The notes under the pieces are model-generated. The model was given only the letters and a program-made list of their open reading frames with translations, had not been told where the DNA came from and made no database searches. Source: Erysipelotrichaceae bacterium OPF54 (GTDB taxonomy: Bacteria > Bacillota_I > Bacilli_A > Erysipelotrichales > Erysipelotrichaceae). Taken from it: a DNA stretch of 64,000 bases. Made by a program: the position numbers and the translations under genes. Location: assembly GCA_022834735.1 (NCBI GenBank), contig BQKD01000001.1, positions 969,659 through 1,033,658 of the forward strand, read 5' to 3'. This document shows positions 62,761 through 64,000 of the stretch, in pieces. Each line of letters begins with the position of its first letter. Position 1 is the first letter of the stretch.

Positions 62761-63090
62761 CTATGCATCTAAAATTAACTTGGAGATTTTTATTATGAGA
62801 TCTAATTGGGCATCGGAAGCCGAATTGCAGATATCAGATAATCTTTTATCGACGTAATTATTATTGATCGTAGAAACACCAGAAATAATCGTGGTTAGAT
62901 CCGTATCAAGTTCATTAGCTAAAACAGCAATGGTTTCCAATGTTGGAGAGGATTTTCCATTTTCAATTTTTGATAAATAAAAGGGTGTAATTTGTGCTTT
63001 TTCCGCTAATTCTTCTTGAGTTAACTTTAATTCTTTTCTTCTATTTCTTATTCTTGTTCCAATAAGTTTATAGTCAATAATTGTATGCAA
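62761..63090 (-). CDS. Xre-family transcriptional regulator
   Basis: 109 residues from the TTG at 63090, chosen because GGAGGG lies 8 nt before it; a longer frame to 63120 has no ribosome site. A Cro/C1-type helix-turn-helix occupies about residues 8-62 (RIRNRRKELKLTQEELAEKA, SKIENGKSSPTLETI). The C-terminal 45 residues are helical. It is divergent from the zinc-ribbon gene, and a palindrome in the shared gap is its likely operator. Confidence 0.88.
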   Translation of the reverse strand: MHTIIDYKLIGTRIRNRRKELKLTQEELAEKAQITPFYLSKIENGKSSPTLETIAVLANELDTDLTTIISGVSTINNNYVDKRLSDICNSASDAQLDLIIKISKLILDA

Positions 63091-63160
63091 ATCCCATCCC
63101 TCCAATCTAATAGTAATCATAAATTAAATGATAAAATCATCACATAAACTAATGGAACAT

Positions 63161-63179
63161 ATTGAACCAATGGTTCAAT
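63161..63179. promoter_or_regulatory. Palindromic operator between the Xre and zinc-ribbon genes
   Basis: ATTGAACCA-A-TGGTTCAAT, a perfect 9-bp inverted repeat (63161-63169 and 63171-63179). TTGAAC within it is also the -35 of a possible plus-strand promoter (63162-63167, 17-bp spacer, TATTCT 63185-63190). Binding of the Xre protein here would block the zinc-ribbon gene. Confidence 0.6.
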
Positions 63180-63222
63180 AATGCTATTCTTTTTTTAGAT
63201 AACTTGAAGGAGGAAAGAGATT

Positions 63223-64000
63223 GTGAGGAGGAAAGAGAGGATATGTTCGAAGTGCGGACAGAAATTATCTAAAGGTGATAAGTTTTGCGAAAAATGCGGA
63301 ACACCAGTACAAGACCAAACAAACCCTGTTCCATGGAAAAAAATCGGAATTGTTGCGGGAATTGTCTTTTTAATCATTTTGATAATAGGATTGATTGCGC
63401 CGGATCAAGCTCAAACTTATGAATTGGAAGCTGATGAAATGGGCAAAATATTGTATGACCATGAAATAGCTAAGAAGCATTATGGTGATACCTACATTGT
63501 TCATGGATATTATTTCAACGATGATAAGGAGGATGAATTATCAAAAGAAAGCGATTTACATACTTTATATGCCGATATGGAAAATGATTATTTGACGGTT
63601 TTTAAAACAGAAGATGACAGCAAATTAAAAGATTTAGGTATGGGAAGCGAAGTGATCATAACTGGAGTTCTGAATGATGATGATGGTCTGGACATATTAT
63701 ACGTGGATCAGATCGAAGTAAAAAAGAAGAATAAAATAGATCAATCTAGCAATGATGCCGATGAAGAAAGCCAAAAAGAAAAGAAAGAAACTCAGTCAAG
63801 CGATGATACTGAGAAGGCTAAAAAAGAAAAGAAAGAAACCCAGTCAAGCAATAATACGGAGAAGGACAAAAAAGAAGAGAAAGAATCGCCATCAAATGAT
63901 GATGTTATGGAAGGAAGCACAATTACAGTGGACGAATTATTAAATGATCCCGAAAAATACGCTGGGAAAAAAATGAAAATAAAAGGAATGATTCCCCAAG
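63223..64000 (+). CDS. Zinc-ribbon membrane protein with OB-fold domains, 3'-truncated
   Basis: GTG start at 63223 with AAGGAGG before it; open to the window's right edge (259 codons seen, no stop). An N-terminal zinc ribbon (ICSKCGQKLSKGDKFCEKCG), one membrane span (IGIVAGIVFLIILIIGLIA, about 44-62), a domain with KKHYGDTYIVHGYY and VIITGVLNDDDG resembling the tRNA_anti-like OB fold, then a Lys/Glu/Ser/Gln-rich linker with repeats of KKEKKETQSS, and the beginning of a second OB-like copy (LLNDPEKYAGKKMKIKG). Function unknown; probably a membrane-linked nucleic acid or ligand sensor. Confidence 0.8.
   Translation, partial: MRRKERICSKCGQKLSKGDKFCEKCGTPVQDQTNPVPWKKIGIVAGIVFLIILIIGLIAPDQAQTYELEADEMGKILYDHEIAKKHYGDTYIVHGYYFNDDKEDELSKESDLHTLYADMENDYLTVFKTEDDSKLKDLGMGSEVIITGVLNDDDGLDILYVDQIEVKKKNKIDQSSNDADEESQKEKKETQSSDDTEKAKKEKKETQSSNNTEKDKKEEKESPSNDDVMEGSTITVDELLNDPEKYAGKKMKIKGMIPQ

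Overview
The window reads as a chromosomal segment of a low-to-mid GC Gram-positive bacterium. The signs are a sufCDSUB operon, SufU-type scaffold, RNase HIII, MutS2, LytR-CpsA-Psr (LCP) protein, class B sortase, lipoproteins with lipoboxes, and purine-rich AGGAGG ribosome sites. The mix (RICIN-repeat wall hydrolases, rhamnan cluster, SPxTG motif) would fit the Erysipelotrichia or neighbouring Firmicutes; this is inference, since no rRNA is present. No rRNA, tRNA or CRISPR array was found.

Region 1 (1-17057): a cell-surface polysaccharide locus. Glycosyltransferases, an ABC exporter pair with a Wzt-type C-terminal domain, a large methyltransferase-like/kinase-like protein, a WsaF-like rhamnosyltransferase and an epimerase lie in a tightly overlapping, AT-rich run. 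It ends in a MerR-methyltransferase fusion gene. Directly after it is a perfect MerR-type promoter (19-bp spacer filled by a dyad) driving rmlA-rmlC, a gtrA-gtrB-gtrII glucosylation cassette, and rmlB-rmlD. Together they make dTDP-L-rhamnose, assemble and export a rhamnose polymer, and probably decorate it with glucose outside the membrane.

Region 2 (17060-22774): two complete transposons inserted about 40 bp apart in the intergenic region after rmlD. One is a Tn552-like DDE+ATPase element with a zinc-finger gene, imperfect TGTAG ends and a 6-bp TTTTTA target duplication. The other is an IS66 element with perfect 22-bp ends and an 8-bp duplication.

Region 3 (22907-37572): cell-wall biology. 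There are two secreted RICIN-repeat hydrolases (C39 peptidase plus amidase; lysozyme-like), an OpgB/LtaS-like phosphoglycerol transferase with a Thr/Gly/Pro repeat tail, a GH5 lipoprotein with a CBM2-like module, a secreted protein ending in SPNTGF, an LCP gene split by an IS4-family element (10-bp duplication), and a class B sortase carrying a lipobox.

Region 4 (37662-64000): GC-richer housekeeping DNA. It holds a UvrD-like helicase, an orphan antitoxin with a possible small RNA, two parvulin-like foldases, the suf operon, 5-formyl-THF cyclo-ligase, HD protein, cold-shock protein, LRR protein, UbiB-like kinase with a 53-residue upstream protein, lspA-rluD-dCMP deaminase, rnhC/cvpA-mutS2-uvrC, a VanY-like protein lacking its zinc ligands, a phosphoesterase, ogt, an Xre regulator and a truncated zinc-ribbon protein at the right edge.

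A recurring feature of region 4 is that five genes have a -10 box exactly 6 nt before the start codon and no usable Shine-Dalgarno, which predicts leaderless mRNAs.
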